The notes: generated from the sequence alone by a model not told the origin. A stretch of 64,000 nt of DNA from Sphingomonas glacialis (GCF_014653575.1 NZ_BNAQ01000005.1:1-64000), one strand, 5' to 3'. Numbered from the stretch's first letter, positions 8,916 to 18,065 are shown. Translations and numbers: made by a program.

Positions 8916-9818
8916 TTAGTCAGAGGTCGGCGGCGAGACGCCAAAACGGGCAACAGCGTCGGCCAAACCCGTCTCCAGCGTGAAGCGGGGGCGATACGCG
9001 GTCTCGGCGAGCAAGCGGTCGATCGCGCCTTCGATAAGGGGCGGATCATCCGGACGAGTCGGGATCGCCCCATAGGCGACGCGATCGGCCGATCCGGCTG
9101 CCTGCGTCGCGATCTCGACGAAGCGTCGGACGGTCGTAGCCTCTCCACTTGCGACGTTGACTACGCCCTCGACCGGCGCGGCGAGGATCGCCACCAGCGC
9201 GGCCGCAACATCCTCGACGTGGATGAAATCGCGTCGCTGCGAACCCTCGGACACCTTGGCGACGTCGCCGCTGTGCGCCGCTTCGAGCAGGGAGCCGAGC
9301 AATCGTTCGGGTCGCTCGCCGGGGCCATAGGGAAAGAAGATCCGCGCCCAGGCAAGCGAAAGACCAAGCCCGGGGGGCGCCTTTGCAAGGACCGCGTGGA
9401 GGCTCGCTTTCGCCGTGCCGTAGAGGGTCGCTGGCCGTATCGGCGAGGTGGCCTCTTCGAGCCGGCCCGACCCCGTCCAGTCATATTCCGCGCAGCTGCC
9501 CGCAACGACCGCGCGCCGGCCGCCGCCCGCGACAAAGGCGCGGACGAGGCCGATCGATGCCGCCACCCAATCGAGATTTTCGGAAGCCGCCCAGAAGCCG
9601 GGTCTGGCCTCCCAGGCGAGATGGAGCAGGTGCGACGCGCCGATTGCCTCGATCATGCCGCGATCGACACCGGCCAACAGATCGGCCGGATGATCGATGA
9701 CCCCGGCATGGTCGACCGGCGATCGGCCCAGCGCGTGGACCTCGACACCCGCCTCCAGCAACATCGGCACCACCGCGCGGCCGATGAAGCCGCTGGCGCC
9801 GGTGAGAAGGACCCGCAT
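8916..9818 (-). CDS. NAD-dependent epimerase/dehydratase, probable nucleotide-sugar 4-ketoreductase
   Basis: A 300-residue extended short-chain dehydrogenase. It shows the Rossmann motif GASGFIG at the N terminus, a conserved SCAEYDW stretch and the catalytic YGTAK (YxxxK). As the last gene of the CDP-sugar cassette it most likely reduces or epimerises the 4-keto sugar made upstream; the exact activity is inferred from context. The start at 9818 (MRVLLTGASG) overlaps the stop of the methyltransferase gene by one base (TGATG). An upstream in-frame start would add 32 residues without family similarity. Confidence 0.82.
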   Translation of the reverse strand: MRVLLTGASGFIGRAVVPMLLEAGVEVHALGRSPVDHAGVIDHPADLLAGVDRGMIEAIGASHLLHLAWEARPGFWAASENLDWVAASIGLVRAFVAGGGRRAVVAGSCAEYDWTGSGRLEEATSPIRPATLYGTAKASLHAVLAKAPPGLGLSLAWARIFFPYGPGERPERLLGSLLEAAHSGDVAKVSEGSQRRDFIHVEDVAAALVAILAAPVEGVVNVASGEATTVRRFVEIATQAAGSADRVAYGAIPTRPDDPPLIEGAIDRLLAETAYRPRFTLETGLADAVARFGVSPPTSD

Positions 9819-11041
9819 CAGATCAGCTGGAGACTGGGCACCGCCACCACGAAGCGGGCACCCCATTCCCGCGCATAGGCGAGTTGCGCAACGACCTCGT
9901 CGCGCAGGTTCCACGGCAGGATCAAGATGCGGTCGGGCCGGTCGGCACGCAGTCGATCCTCGGCGACTATCGGGATCCGGCTGCCGGGCATGTACGATCC
10001 CGCCTTCGCTGGATTGAGATCGACCACATAGGGAAGAAGATCGGGGCGGATACCGGCGAAGTTGAGCAAGGTGTTCCCCTTGGCGGCAGCGCCATAGGCG
10101 CCCACCTTCAACCCGTCGCGCCGCGCCGCCAGCAGGAACGAGAGCAAATCGTCTTTCACCGTTTCCGCGGAGCGTTGGAACGTCGCGTAGAAAGCGGGCG
10201 TCGTGATGCCGGCATCCTGCTCGGTCTGGAGCAGTGCCGTCACCGCCGGGGTGACGGCATGAGGCCCGCCCGCCTTCTGAGCAAAGACGCGCAGGCTGCC
10301 GCCATGCGTCGGAAGGCGCGCGACGTCGAACACCGAAAGGCCGTTCGCCGCGAAAATCCGCTCGACTGCCGTCAGCGAGAGATAGGAATAATGCTCGTGA
10401 TACGCCGTATCGAACTGGTTGCGTGAAACCATTTCGAGCAAATGCGGGAATTCGAAGGTGGCAACGCCGGTCGGCTTGAGCAACTGCGCGAAACCGCCGA
10501 CGAAATCATTGATGTCGGGCACATGCGCCAGCACGTTGTTGGCGATGATCAGATCGGCAGCGCGCCCGTCGGCGGCCAGTGTCTCCCCTAGCGTGACGCC
10601 GAAGAACGCCTCGACAATTTCGATGCCCTTGGCACGCGCGGCGGCCGCGGTGCTGGCGGTCGGCTCGATGCCGTAGGTAGGGATGCCGGCGTCGCGGACA
10701 TATTGCAGGAGATAGCCGTCATTGGCGGCGACCTCGACCACGCACGACGCCGCATCGAGGCCGAACCGTTCGGTCATGTCCGCCACATACCGCTTGGAAT
10801 GCTCGAGCCAGCTTTGCGAGAAGGAGCTGAAATAGGCGTAGTCGGCGGTGAACAAGGCGTCGCGGCTGGTGAAATCGACGGTCTGCACCAACCAACAGGC
10901 ATGGCACACCAGCAGACGCAGCGGGAACCACGTCTCGGGCGCGTCGAGCCGATCCGCGGCAAGATAGGCATTCGACGGCGGCGCACTGCCGAGATCAAGA
11001 AAGGGCGCGTGCAAAGGCGCGGCGCAGTGGCGACATTTCAC
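9818..11041 (-). CDS. SAM-dependent C-methyltransferase for nucleotide sugars
   Basis: A 407-residue protein with the three-part layout of sugar C-methyltransferases such as TylC3/EryBIII: an N-terminal zinc-binding domain (CRHC near residues 3-6 and CHAC near 47-50), a central SAM-binding domain with VVEVAANDGYLLQY, and a C-terminal domain containing GAYGAAAKGNTLLNF. Known members methylate C-3 of NDP-4-keto-6-deoxysugars. It starts with GTG in a 4-bp overlap with the stop of the epimerase gene. Its place between a 3,5-epimerase-like gene and a reductase fits a branched-chain deoxysugar pathway. Confidence 0.88.
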   Translation of the reverse strand: MKCRHCAAPLHAPFLDLGSAPPSNAYLAADRLDAPETWFPLRLLVCHACWLVQTVDFTSRDALFTADYAYFSSFSQSWLEHSKRYVADMTERFGLDAASCVVEVAANDGYLLQYVRDAGIPTYGIEPTASTAAAARAKGIEIVEAFFGVTLGETLAADGRAADLIIANNVLAHVPDINDFVGGFAQLLKPTGVATFEFPHLLEMVSRNQFDTAYHEHYSYLSLTAVERIFAANGLSVFDVARLPTHGGSLRVFAQKAGGPHAVTPAVTALLQTEQDAGITTPAFYATFQRSAETVKDDLLSFLLAARRDGLKVGAYGAAAKGNTLLNFAGIRPDLLPYVVDLNPAKAGSYMPGSRIPIVAEDRLRADRPDRILILPWNLRDEVVAQLAYAREWGARFVVAVPSLQLI

Positions 11042-11598
11042 AGCATTACGTCCCGAAAATCGTCTGTCAGCATCGGCCGCGAGCGATCGCGCTCAGACAG
11101 GATCGTGATTTCCCGCGGCCACGGTATCGCAAGGCGTCGGTCGAGCGGATTGAGGCCGTCTTCGGCTTCGGGGACATGGCTCGCCGAATGGAAATAGAGC
11201 AGATCGACACTGTCGGTCAGCGTTTGGAAGCCGTGCGCAAAGCCCGGCGGAAGCAGCATCGCGGTATTGTTGTCCGCCGACACTTCGGCCGAGACCGAGG
11301 TGAGAAAGGTGGGAGAGTCGGGGCGAATGTCGGTCGCCACGTCCCAGACGGTGCCGTTTAGACACAGCACCAGCTTGGTCTCCGCATGCGGCGCGCGTTG
11401 GAAATGCATGCCGCGAACCGTGCCGGCCTGCTCGGTCCGGCTGTGGTTCGCCTGGCGCATCGGCCCGCTCCAGCCGGCCGCGAGCAGATCATCGTCGCAG
11501 AACAGGCGTGTGAAGGCGCCGCGCGGATCCCCCACCGGATGACGGACGACCAGGCGCGGCCCGCCAGGCATCAGCTCGGTGACGGTAAAGCGGCTCAT
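11038..11598 (-). CDS. dTDP-4-dehydrorhamnose 3,5-epimerase-like protein
   Basis: A 186-residue cupin of the RmlC family. It keeps the catalytic-site motif RGMHFQ (His base), the Lys of ETKLVLCL, and the LPPGFAHGFQTL strand typical of the family. It would epimerise C-3 and/or C-5 of a nucleotide-linked 4-keto-6-deoxysugar. Because the neighbouring transferase and dehydratase are CDP-specific types, the substrate is probably CDP-linked rather than dTDP-linked; this is inference. The start at 11598 is chosen for its 4-bp ATGA overlap with rfbG. Confidence 0.85.
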   Translation of the reverse strand: MSRFTVTELMPGGPRLVVRHPVGDPRGAFTRLFCDDDLLAAGWSGPMRQANHSRTEQAGTVRGMHFQRAPHAETKLVLCLNGTVWDVATDIRPDSPTFLTSVSAEVSADNNTAMLLPPGFAHGFQTLTDSVDLLYFHSASHVPEAEDGLNPLDRRLAIPWPREITILSERDRSRPMLTDDFRDVML

Positions 11599-12659
11599 CG
11601 CGCTGCCCCGAATGCCGCAATGTCCGCTTCGCACAGCGCACGGGCGTCGGCGCCGTCGTGAAGATCGCGGTACCAGACCATCGTGCGACGTACCGCCTCC
11701 TCCAATGTCCAGCGCGGCACGATGCCCAGCGCGGCGCGCGCTCGGGCGATCTCCAGACTCAGCCAGCCGGCTTCGTGCGGTCCCGGCTCGACCGCACCGA
11801 AGCGCGCTTCGCCGCGCCCATAGGCCGCACGGGCGAGATCAACCACCGTCCGCACCGACGCGGCGTCACCGGTCTCTGGTCCGAAATTATAGGCGCCGGC
11901 CAAGGCGGGTTGCTGCCACAACGCCTCTGCCAGTTGGAGATAGGCATGGACGGCCTCGAGGACGTGCTGCCACGGACGGACCGCGTCGGGGCGGCGCACG
12001 TCCAGCACGGCGCCTGTCTGCCAATGCCGCACCGCATCTGGCAGCAGTCGATCGTCCGACCAGTCCCCGCCGCCGATGACATTGCCCGCGCGTGCGGTTG
12101 CGACCGCGATGCCGGCGCCCGCCAGATAGCTGTCGCGATAGCTTGCGGTGACAATCTCGGCCGACGCCTTGCTCGCGCTATAGGGGTCGTGCCCGCCCAA
12201 CGCGTCGGTCTCGCGATAGGGATAAGGATGCTCCAAGTTGCGGTACACCTTGTCGGTGGTGACGACGACGATCACCCGCAGGCCGGCGCTGTCGCGGCAA
12301 GCGTCGAGGAGATGGGCGGTGCCCATCACGTTCGTCGCGAAGGTCGCGAGCGGATCGGCGTAGCTTGCGCGCACCAGCGGCTGGGCGGCCAGATGCAGGA
12401 CGATTTCGGGGCGCGCGGCGCGCACCACGTCGGCAACGCCGGCGCGATCACGGACGTCGCAGTCGCGATGCGTAAGGCCATCCGCGATGCGGGCCAGCGA
12501 GAACAGGTCGGGCGTCGTCGAGGGGGCGAGCGCGAGCCCCGTCACCTCGGCACCAAGCTGGGCGAGCCGGATCGCGAGCCAACCGCCCTTGAAGCCGGTA
12601 TGGCCGGTCAGCAGAACCCGACGCCCCCGCCAGAAGGACGGGTCGGCCCGCATCACCAT
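11595..12659 (-). CDS. rfbG: CDP-glucose 4,6-dehydratase
   Basis: A 354-residue extended short-chain dehydrogenase that converts CDP-glucose to CDP-4-keto-6-deoxyglucose. Seen here are GHTGFKGGWLAIRL (dinucleotide binding, with the FKG variant typical of RfbG), the TTDKVYRN segment, YSASKASAE (YxxxK) and the ARAGNVIGGGDW block characteristic of CDP-glucose dehydratases. The ATG at 12659 is called; a second ATG at 12653 is equally possible and would give a 1-bp overlap with the rfbF stop. It acts directly after RfbF in the pathway. Confidence 0.93.
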   Translation of the reverse strand: MVMRADPSFWRGRRVLLTGHTGFKGGWLAIRLAQLGAEVTGLALAPSTTPDLFSLARIADGLTHRDCDVRDRAGVADVVRAARPEIVLHLAAQPLVRASYADPLATFATNVMGTAHLLDACRDSAGLRVIVVVTTDKVYRNLEHPYPYRETDALGGHDPYSASKASAEIVTASYRDSYLAGAGIAVATARAGNVIGGGDWSDDRLLPDAVRHWQTGAVLDVRRPDAVRPWQHVLEAVHAYLQLAEALWQQPALAGAYNFGPETGDAASVRTVVDLARAAYGRGEARFGAVEPGPHEAGWLSLEIARARAALGIVPRWTLEEAVRRTMVWYRDLHDGADARALCEADIAAFGAAR

Positions 12660-13423
12660 GTCCGCCACGGCGCCCGGCCGCTGGCCCACATCTCTTCCAG
12701 CTGCTGCTTTTCGCGCATCGTATCCATCGGTTGCCAGAAGCCATCGTGCGCATAGGCCATCAACTCGCCCTTGGCGGCGAGCGTCTCGAGCGGGGCGGCC
12801 TCCCAGGTCGTCGCATCATCCGCGATTTCGGAGATGACGCTGGGGTTGAGCACGAAGAATCCGCCGTTGATCATGCCCCCGTCGCCGCGCGGTTTTTCCG
12901 CAAAGCCCATGACCTGATCGCCGGTCGTCTCGAGCGCGCCGTATCGGCCCGCCGGCTTTACCGCGGTGATCGTCGCCGCCTTGCCATGCGCCTTGTGAAA
13001 CGCGATCGAGGCGGTGATGTCGATGTCGGCGACACCATCGCCATAGGTGAAGCAGAACGCCGCCTCGTCGCGGACATGGTCTGCGACGCGGCGCAATCGC
13101 CCGCCGGTCATCGTCGCTTCGCCGGTATCGACCAGGGTTATCCGCCAGGGCTCGGCGCGGCGGTTGGAGTAGGTGGTTTCGTTGCGTGCCAGATCGATCG
13201 TGAGATCGGAGACATGCGACATGTAGTTCAGGAAATATTCCTTGATGATATAGCCCTTATAGCCGCAGCAGATCACGAAGTCGTTGATTCCGTGCGCGGA
13301 ATAGATCTTCATGATGTGCCACAGGATCGGCTTGCCGCCGATCTCCACCATCGGTTTCGGGCGGAGATGGGTTTCCTCGGAGATGCGCGTCCCCAGACCG
13401 CCGGCGAGGATCACAGCCTTCAT
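12653..13423 (-). CDS. rfbF: glucose-1-phosphate cytidylyltransferase
   Basis: A 256-residue nucleotidyltransferase that makes CDP-glucose from CTP and glucose-1-phosphate. The N-terminal signature MKAVILAGGLGTRISEET, the KPMVEIGGKPILWHIM segment, and the FTYGDGVADID and INGGFFVLNP motifs match RfbF closely, and the length is normal for the family. It is the first gene of the five-gene minus-strand cassette running to 8916 and lies 75 bp downstream of the gtrA-like gene, so the cassette may share a transcript with the genes above it. Confidence 0.95.
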   Translation of the reverse strand: MKAVILAGGLGTRISEETHLRPKPMVEIGGKPILWHIMKIYSAHGINDFVICCGYKGYIIKEYFLNYMSHVSDLTIDLARNETTYSNRRAEPWRITLVDTGEATMTGGRLRRVADHVRDEAAFCFTYGDGVADIDITASIAFHKAHGKAATITAVKPAGRYGALETTGDQVMGFAEKPRGDGGMINGGFFVLNPSVISEIADDATTWEAAPLETLAAKGELMAYAHDGFWQPMDTMREKQQLEEMWASGRAPWRTW

Positions 13424-13498
13424 ATCAAACTCCCCGCCCGATTTGGCGTTTCGATACAGGACGATGCCCTGCGATGCTACACCCCGACCGCCCGTCGG

Positions 13499-13882
13499 CT
13501 AGCGCCCCTGGAGGATCGCCCAGCGTGCCGACGTGAAATTCCACACGAACAAGAGCACGGTGGCTACCGGCGTCGCCACGATTACCGGGACGCGCAGCCC
13601 CGTGCAGAGCAGCACCATCAGCAGCGTCGAGCCCAGAAATCCCATGATCGCGGTAAGCATGAAACGCTGCAGCCGGATCCAGGAACGCGCTTGCTCGAAG
13701 GTAAACGCGCTGTGGATCAGGTAGCCGATCGGCGTCGTAACGCCGAAGGAGAGGATGAGCGCGACGGGATACGCGATCCCGCACTGCGTGGCGCTGATCA
13801 CGATGACATTGTGCACCAGCGCGCAAAAGGCTCCGCCTGCCAGATAGCGGAGCGGTTGCCACCGGATCGTCTGCCAGATCAC
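13499..13882 (-). CDS. GtrA family membrane protein
   Basis: A small 127-residue protein with four hydrophobic helices and the GtrA-type pattern (RYLAGGAFCALVHN at the start, FVWNFTSARWAI near the end). Family members are thought to flip polyprenyl-phosphate-linked glucose or similar sugars across the inner membrane. The GTG at 13882 is chosen because it makes a 4-bp GTGA overlap with the methyltransferase stop; a longer form from 13915 would run further into that gene. A GT2 enzyme of the matching type is encoded at 7598-8866. Confidence 0.82.
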   Translation of the reverse strand: MIWQTIRWQPLRYLAGGAFCALVHNVIVISATQCGIAYPVALILSFGVTTPIGYLIHSAFTFEQARSWIRLQRFMLTAIMGFLGSTLLMVLLCTGLRVPVIVATPVATVLLFVWNFTSARWAILQGR

Positions 13883-14508
13883 GCGCGGGCCAGCATCGCG
13901 AAATTGTTGCGCCACGGCCGCACGCGCGCCTCCGCCACGATCGGTCGGCGGCCGAAGGCTTCGGCGAGCATCGCATCAGCGTCGGGCTTGGAGAGATAGT
14001 GGACATGGTCGCCCGTCAGCCATCGATCTCCGGCGTGGCAAAGCCAGTGGATCGGGGTAGGCGTCCGCTCCCAATCCTTGAAAACAAGCGCTCCGTCGGG
14101 CGCAACAGTCCGCCGCACTGCCGCCAGCAGTTCGCGGCGGATCGCTGTCGGAACATGATGGATCACGTCGGACAGGATGACGAGATCGAACTGTCCGGGC
14201 TGCTCGAGCGCGACCGCCTGGACGGTCTTCTCCTCGAACGAAACGCGCTCGCGGCATCCGCGAAACAAGCGTCCGGCATTGGGCGTCACGTCGATCGCCA
14301 TGATCTCCGCGTCGGGGTACAGCTGTACCAACCGTTCGGTAACCGCACCTTCGCCGCATCCCACTTCGAGAATTCTGCGCGCCTGCGGCACCCATGCGCC
14401 GATTTGACGACAATAGGCGTCGATATCGATGAACACCGATCGATAGAGGGCGGCGACGAGATGTTCGTGCCGACCGAACATGCGGCGCACGGTGGGCCCG
14501 ATCGGCAT
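13879..14508 (-). CDS. class I SAM-dependent methyltransferase
   Basis: A 209-residue methyltransferase. Motif I is ILEVGCGEGAVTERL, the acidic ribose-binding residue is in AEIMAIDVTP, and the post-motif DLVILSDVIHHVP is typical of class I enzymes. The substrate is not recognisable. It is sandwiched with 2-bp spacing after the GT2 gene and a 4-bp overlap before the gtrA-like gene, so a sugar or lipid-linked sugar target is plausible. The ATG at 14508 is used; longer forms have no similarity to the family. Confidence 0.82.
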   Translation of the reverse strand: MPIGPTVRRMFGRHEHLVAALYRSVFIDIDAYCRQIGAWVPQARRILEVGCGEGAVTERLVQLYPDAEIMAIDVTPNAGRLFRGCRERVSFEEKTVQAVALEQPGQFDLVILSDVIHHVPTAIRRELLAAVRRTVAPDGALVFKDWERTPTPIHWLCHAGDRWLTGDHVHYLSKPDADAMLAEAFGRRPIVAEARVRPWRNNFAMLARA

Positions 14509-14510
14509 CG

Positions 14511-15509
14511 TCACAGCACTCCTGCGGATTTGGCGCGCAGGCGCGGCAGCACGCGCTCGATGATGCGCGATCGATGAATATAGCGTCCGGCCCCGACGGG
14601 CCCGAGCCGAAGCACCGACAGCAGCGCTGCGCCAAGCGCGCGCAACTGGCCGTTCGCCGCGTCGGCGAGCGCCGAATTGACGGCGATCGAGGCATTGGCG
14701 AGCCGGCGTACCTGTGCGCGACGGCCTTGCGGAATAGCGGCGATGTGACGCTCGACGACGATGCGGTGCTGCGCCTTGAAATTGCTCGCCGCGCGGCTGC
14801 CGGTCGTGGTGGCGGACGACCCGTGAATGCGAAAGGCGGCGGTGACGGTGTCGTGATAGAGGACCTCGCCATGCAGCGCGAGCTTGATCCACAGATCCCA
14901 GTCGCCGGTGTACCACAGATCAAGGTCGAGGCCGCCGCAAGCGAGCCAGGCGTCGCGGCGGATGACCGGGCTCACCACCGCGACGAAATTCTGGACGAGC
15001 AGCTTTTCGAGCAATGCGCTCCGCTCGACCGGCGCTTCGCCGTCAGCCAGCGGACACCGCCAGATACCGCGAACCTTGTCGTCCTTGTCGATGATCGCGG
15101 TCGGCGCGAGGTGCAGCGCCGCGTCCGGCCGTCCCGTGATCCAGCGCCGCACTGCCGCGGCCCGGCCTGGCAGCCACAGATCGTCCTGGCATAACCAGGT
15201 GACATGCCGGGCGCTGGCATGGCGGACACCGAGATTGGTTTTGGGCGAGCAGCCGTCGATGCCGTCGGGGTCGACGAAGCGGAAGTTCAGCCGGTCCGCG
15301 AAACGGCGGATGATGGCCATCGATCCGTCATCGGGGCTGCTGTCGATGACCACAACCTCGATGCCGGGATCGGAATCGGCGGCGATCGACGACAGCGTCC
15401 GTTCCAGCCATTCCTCACCACGATAGACGGGCAGAATGACCGAGAGCCAAGGTCGCGGGACGGCGTGCTTAGCCGGGGATGCTTGCATAAGACTGAGAGC
15501 TGTATGCAT
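14511..15509 (-). CDS. GT2 family glycosyltransferase
   Basis: A soluble 332-residue GT-A fold glycosyltransferase. It begins its domain with LSVILPVYRGEEWLERTL, has VIDSSPDDGS for nucleotide binding, and carries CQDDLWLPG as the DxD-like metal site and YTGDWDLWIKLAL as the acceptor/catalytic region. It would add a sugar to a surface glycan. It is the first gene of the minus-strand run down to 8916. The start is uncertain: 15539, 15509 and 15488 are all in frame and none has a clear ribosome site. Confidence 0.82.
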   Translation of the reverse strand: MHTALSLMQASPAKHAVPRPWLSVILPVYRGEEWLERTLSSIAADSDPGIEVVVIDSSPDDGSMAIIRRFADRLNFRFVDPDGIDGCSPKTNLGVRHASARHVTWLCQDDLWLPGRAAAVRRWITGRPDAALHLAPTAIIDKDDKVRGIWRCPLADGEAPVERSALLEKLLVQNFVAVVSPVIRRDAWLACGGLDLDLWYTGDWDLWIKLALHGEVLYHDTVTAAFRIHGSSATTTGSRAASNFKAQHRIVVERHIAAIPQGRRAQVRRLANASIAVNSALADAANGQLRALGAALLSVLRLGPVGAGRYIHRSRIIERVLPRLRAKSAGVL

Positions 15510-15539
15510 TTTCGCGTCGTCCCGAATTGTGCATGCCAT

Positions 15540-16000
15540 TTCTAAGGATTGTTAGTTAACGAAACCTCTAGGGCCGATGCCCCGTCCAGCGCCGGCGGCG
15601 ATGGCCGTCGTTGCACCGAGCTTCCGGTGGTCGAATGATCGTGGCTACGACGCCGACGGGTTTAGCGTGCGGGGCCGATTATCTTGAGCGGCGTCGGGCG
15701 GAATAGTCCATCAAGAACAGCGACGCGCGGTCGGCGGTGGCGAAGTTGGCTGTCGAAAGGAACTGGTGGTTGCCGATAGTCGGCAAAACCGAAGCGGTTG
15801 CCGATCGACGCGGCTTCTCCGCCGCAACGCGGGCGTCGTGCGTCGTTCTGCCCGTCATCGCCCGTGGCGTAGCGGCACTGAAACGAGTTTTCGGTGTGAG
15901 CGTATTCCATACGAGCGGCGCCGCCGACCGACGAAGGCGCTGCGGCAGCCTTGCCCGAAGGCAAATTGTCAGACCCAACGTAGGAATGTACTTTAGAAAC
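15540..16000. other. 461-bp gap without a supportable gene
   Basis: The region between the glycosyltransferase start and tRNA-Thr. Open frames of 76-100 codons exist on both strands, but none has a ribosome site, recognisable family or normal residue composition. The part next to 15509 presumably holds the promoter of the minus-strand polysaccharide operon. A gene remnant cannot be excluded. Confidence 0.4.
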
Positions 16001-16075
<75 letters not shown>

Positions 16076-16156
16076 ATGTCCGCAAAGCACCTTACGGCGT
16101 CTGCGGAAGCGGCCTAAGAGCGGTTGGCGCGGGGATTGTCAAGGAGCGTTTCACCG

Positions 16157-16282
16157 GTGAGCACAAAAGAAGACGAGAAAGCGGCGCGGCTGGCCGCGGC
16201 GCTGCGCGAGAACCTCAAGCGCCGCAAGGGGCGCGAGCGAGCGCTCGACGCTGCGCCGCGCGACGACGATGTCACGCGATAG
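16157..16282 (+). CDS. small basic/acidic hypothetical protein (41 aa)
   Basis: A 41-codon GTG-started frame with a strong Shine-Dalgarno AAGGAG at 16141-16146, 10 nt upstream. The product is a highly charged helix (KEDEKAARLAAALRENLKRR, then KGRERALDAAPRDDDVTR). It has no membrane segment and resembles the short Lys/Arg-rich proteins often annotated as hypothetical in sphingomonads; that resemblance is from memory and unverified. Its end overlaps the convergent aminopeptidase P gene by 11 bp. Function unknown. Confidence 0.6.
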   Translation: MSTKEDEKAARLAAALRENLKRRKGRERALDAAPRDDDVTR

Positions 16283-18065
16283 GCGCGCATTTCGCCGCGA
16301 GCCAGGCACGCTCGTCGGCATCGAGATGATCGCCGATCACCGCGACGACGCGGGCATGGTATGAATCGAGCCACGCGCGTTCGGCTGCACTCAGCATCCC
16401 GGTGACGATCAGCGAGCGTTCGATCGGACAAAAAGTGAGCGTCTCGAACCCGAGCATCGTCGCGCCCTCGGCAAAGCCGCGTTCCTCGACCAGGATCAGA
16501 TTCTCGATCCGGATCCCGTATTCGCCCGCTTTGTAATAGCCGGGCTCGTTCGAGAGGATCATGCCGGCACGCAGCGGCTCGGCCGGGCCGCCGCCGGGAT
16601 AGGTCGGCGGCGCGATCCGCTGCGGCCCTTCATGCACCGAGAGATAGGCGCCGACGCCGTGGCCCGTGCCGTGCGCATAATCGAGCCCCACCGCCCAGAG
16701 CGGCCGCCGCGCGAACGGATCGAGCTGCCCGCCGGTCGTGCCGTGCGGGAAGACTGCGGTCGCCAGCGCGATATGGCCCTGCAGCACGCGTGTGAAGCGA
16801 TCGCACATTTCGGGGGTCGGCTCGCCGATCGGCAGGACGCGCGTCAGGTCGGTCGTGCCGTCGGCATATTGCCCGCCCGAATCGACGAGATAGAGCTGCC
16901 CCAGTTCGAGCGGCGCGTTCGATTCGGGCGTCGAGTGATAGTGCGGGCTCGCGCCATGCGCGCCCGTTGCCGAGATCGTGTCGAACGAGGTGTCGAGCAG
17001 CACGCCCGTCGCCTCGCGGAACGTCTGCAGCTTCGCCACGCACGCCAGTTCGTCGAGCCCGCCCTTGGGCGCCTCGGCCTCGACCCAGCGGAGGAATTTC
17101 GCAAGCGCGGCACCATCGCGCGCCGAGGCGGCACGGTGACCGTCGATCTCGACGCGGTTCTTGACCGCCTTGGCGAGCACGACGGGGTCGCGCAGCGCGA
17201 GCACCGTGGCGCCGCCCTGATCGAGCCGGTCGAAGATCGCGGCGACCGCGCGCTCGGGATCGGCGGCGATGCGCTTGCCGGCGTAGCGGCCGAGCGCGTC
17301 GGCAAAGGCGCTGCGCGGGTGGAGGCGGATCGCATTGCCGAGATGCTGGCGCACCGCGTCGCTGACCTTTTCCGGCGCAACGAACAGGTCGGCGGTGCCG
17401 TCGGCATCGACGATCGCGTAGGCCAGCGCGACGGGCGTGTGCGCGACGTCCTTGCCGCGCACGTTGAGCGCCCAGGCGATCGAATCGAGCGCGGTCAGCA
17501 CGACGGCGTCGGCCTTGGTCGCGGCGAGCCAGTCGGCGATCTGCGCACGCTTGGCGGCCGAGCCGACGCCGGCGCGCGCTTCGTCCTGAACGACGAGCGG
17601 CGCGTCCGATGGGGCAGGGCGTTCGCTCCAGACGGCGTCGATCGGATTGGTCTCGACCGCGACGAGCTCGGCACCGCGCGCGGCGAGCGCGGCGCGCGTT
17701 TCGTCGATCCAGCCGCGGGTGTGGAGCCAGGGATCATAGCCGATCCGCCCGCCGGCCGGCGCATGCTCGCCGAGCCATGCCGCGATGCTCGTCGCAGGAA
17801 CGGCGACATAGGCCCAGTCGTCGGCCGAGACCTGCTCGCGGACTTGCAGCGTATAGCGGCCGTCGGTGAAGATCGCGGCACTCTCGGTCAGCACGACCGC
17901 GCTCCCGGCGGACCCCTGGAATCCCGTCAGCCACGCGAGGCGCTGCGCATAGGCACCGACATATTCGCTCATATGCTCATCGGTCAGCGGGACGACGAAC
18001 CCGTCGAGACGGTCGTGCGCCAGCTGGGCACGAAGGGCGGCGAGGCGTGTGGAATGGATCGACAT
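16272..18065 (-). CDS. Xaa-Pro aminopeptidase (aminopeptidase P family, M24B)
   Basis: A 597-residue metallopeptidase that removes an N-terminal residue preceding proline. Its length fits the three-domain cytosolic form: two creatinase-like N-terminal domains and a pita-bread catalytic domain from about residue 310. Metal ligands are visible as Asp in LVDSGGQY and GTTDLTR, His in HGTGHGVGAYL, Glu in ILSNEPGYY, and Glu in YGIRIENLI. No signal peptide is seen. It is convergent with the small gene at 16157 and divergent from oligopeptidase B. Confidence 0.93.
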   Translation of the reverse strand: MSIHSTRLAALRAQLAHDRLDGFVVPLTDEHMSEYVGAYAQRLAWLTGFQGSAGSAVVLTESAAIFTDGRYTLQVREQVSADDWAYVAVPATSIAAWLGEHAPAGGRIGYDPWLHTRGWIDETRAALAARGAELVAVETNPIDAVWSERPAPSDAPLVVQDEARAGVGSAAKRAQIADWLAATKADAVVLTALDSIAWALNVRGKDVAHTPVALAYAIVDADGTADLFVAPEKVSDAVRQHLGNAIRLHPRSAFADALGRYAGKRIAADPERAVAAIFDRLDQGGATVLALRDPVVLAKAVKNRVEIDGHRAASARDGAALAKFLRWVEAEAPKGGLDELACVAKLQTFREATGVLLDTSFDTISATGAHGASPHYHSTPESNAPLELGQLYLVDSGGQYADGTTDLTRVLPIGEPTPEMCDRFTRVLQGHIALATAVFPHGTTGGQLDPFARRPLWAVGLDYAHGTGHGVGAYLSVHEGPQRIAPPTYPGGGPAEPLRAGMILSNEPGYYKAGEYGIRIENLILVEERGFAEGATMLGFETLTFCPIERSLIVTGMLSAAERAWLDSYHARVVAVIGDHLDADERAWLAAKCAPIA

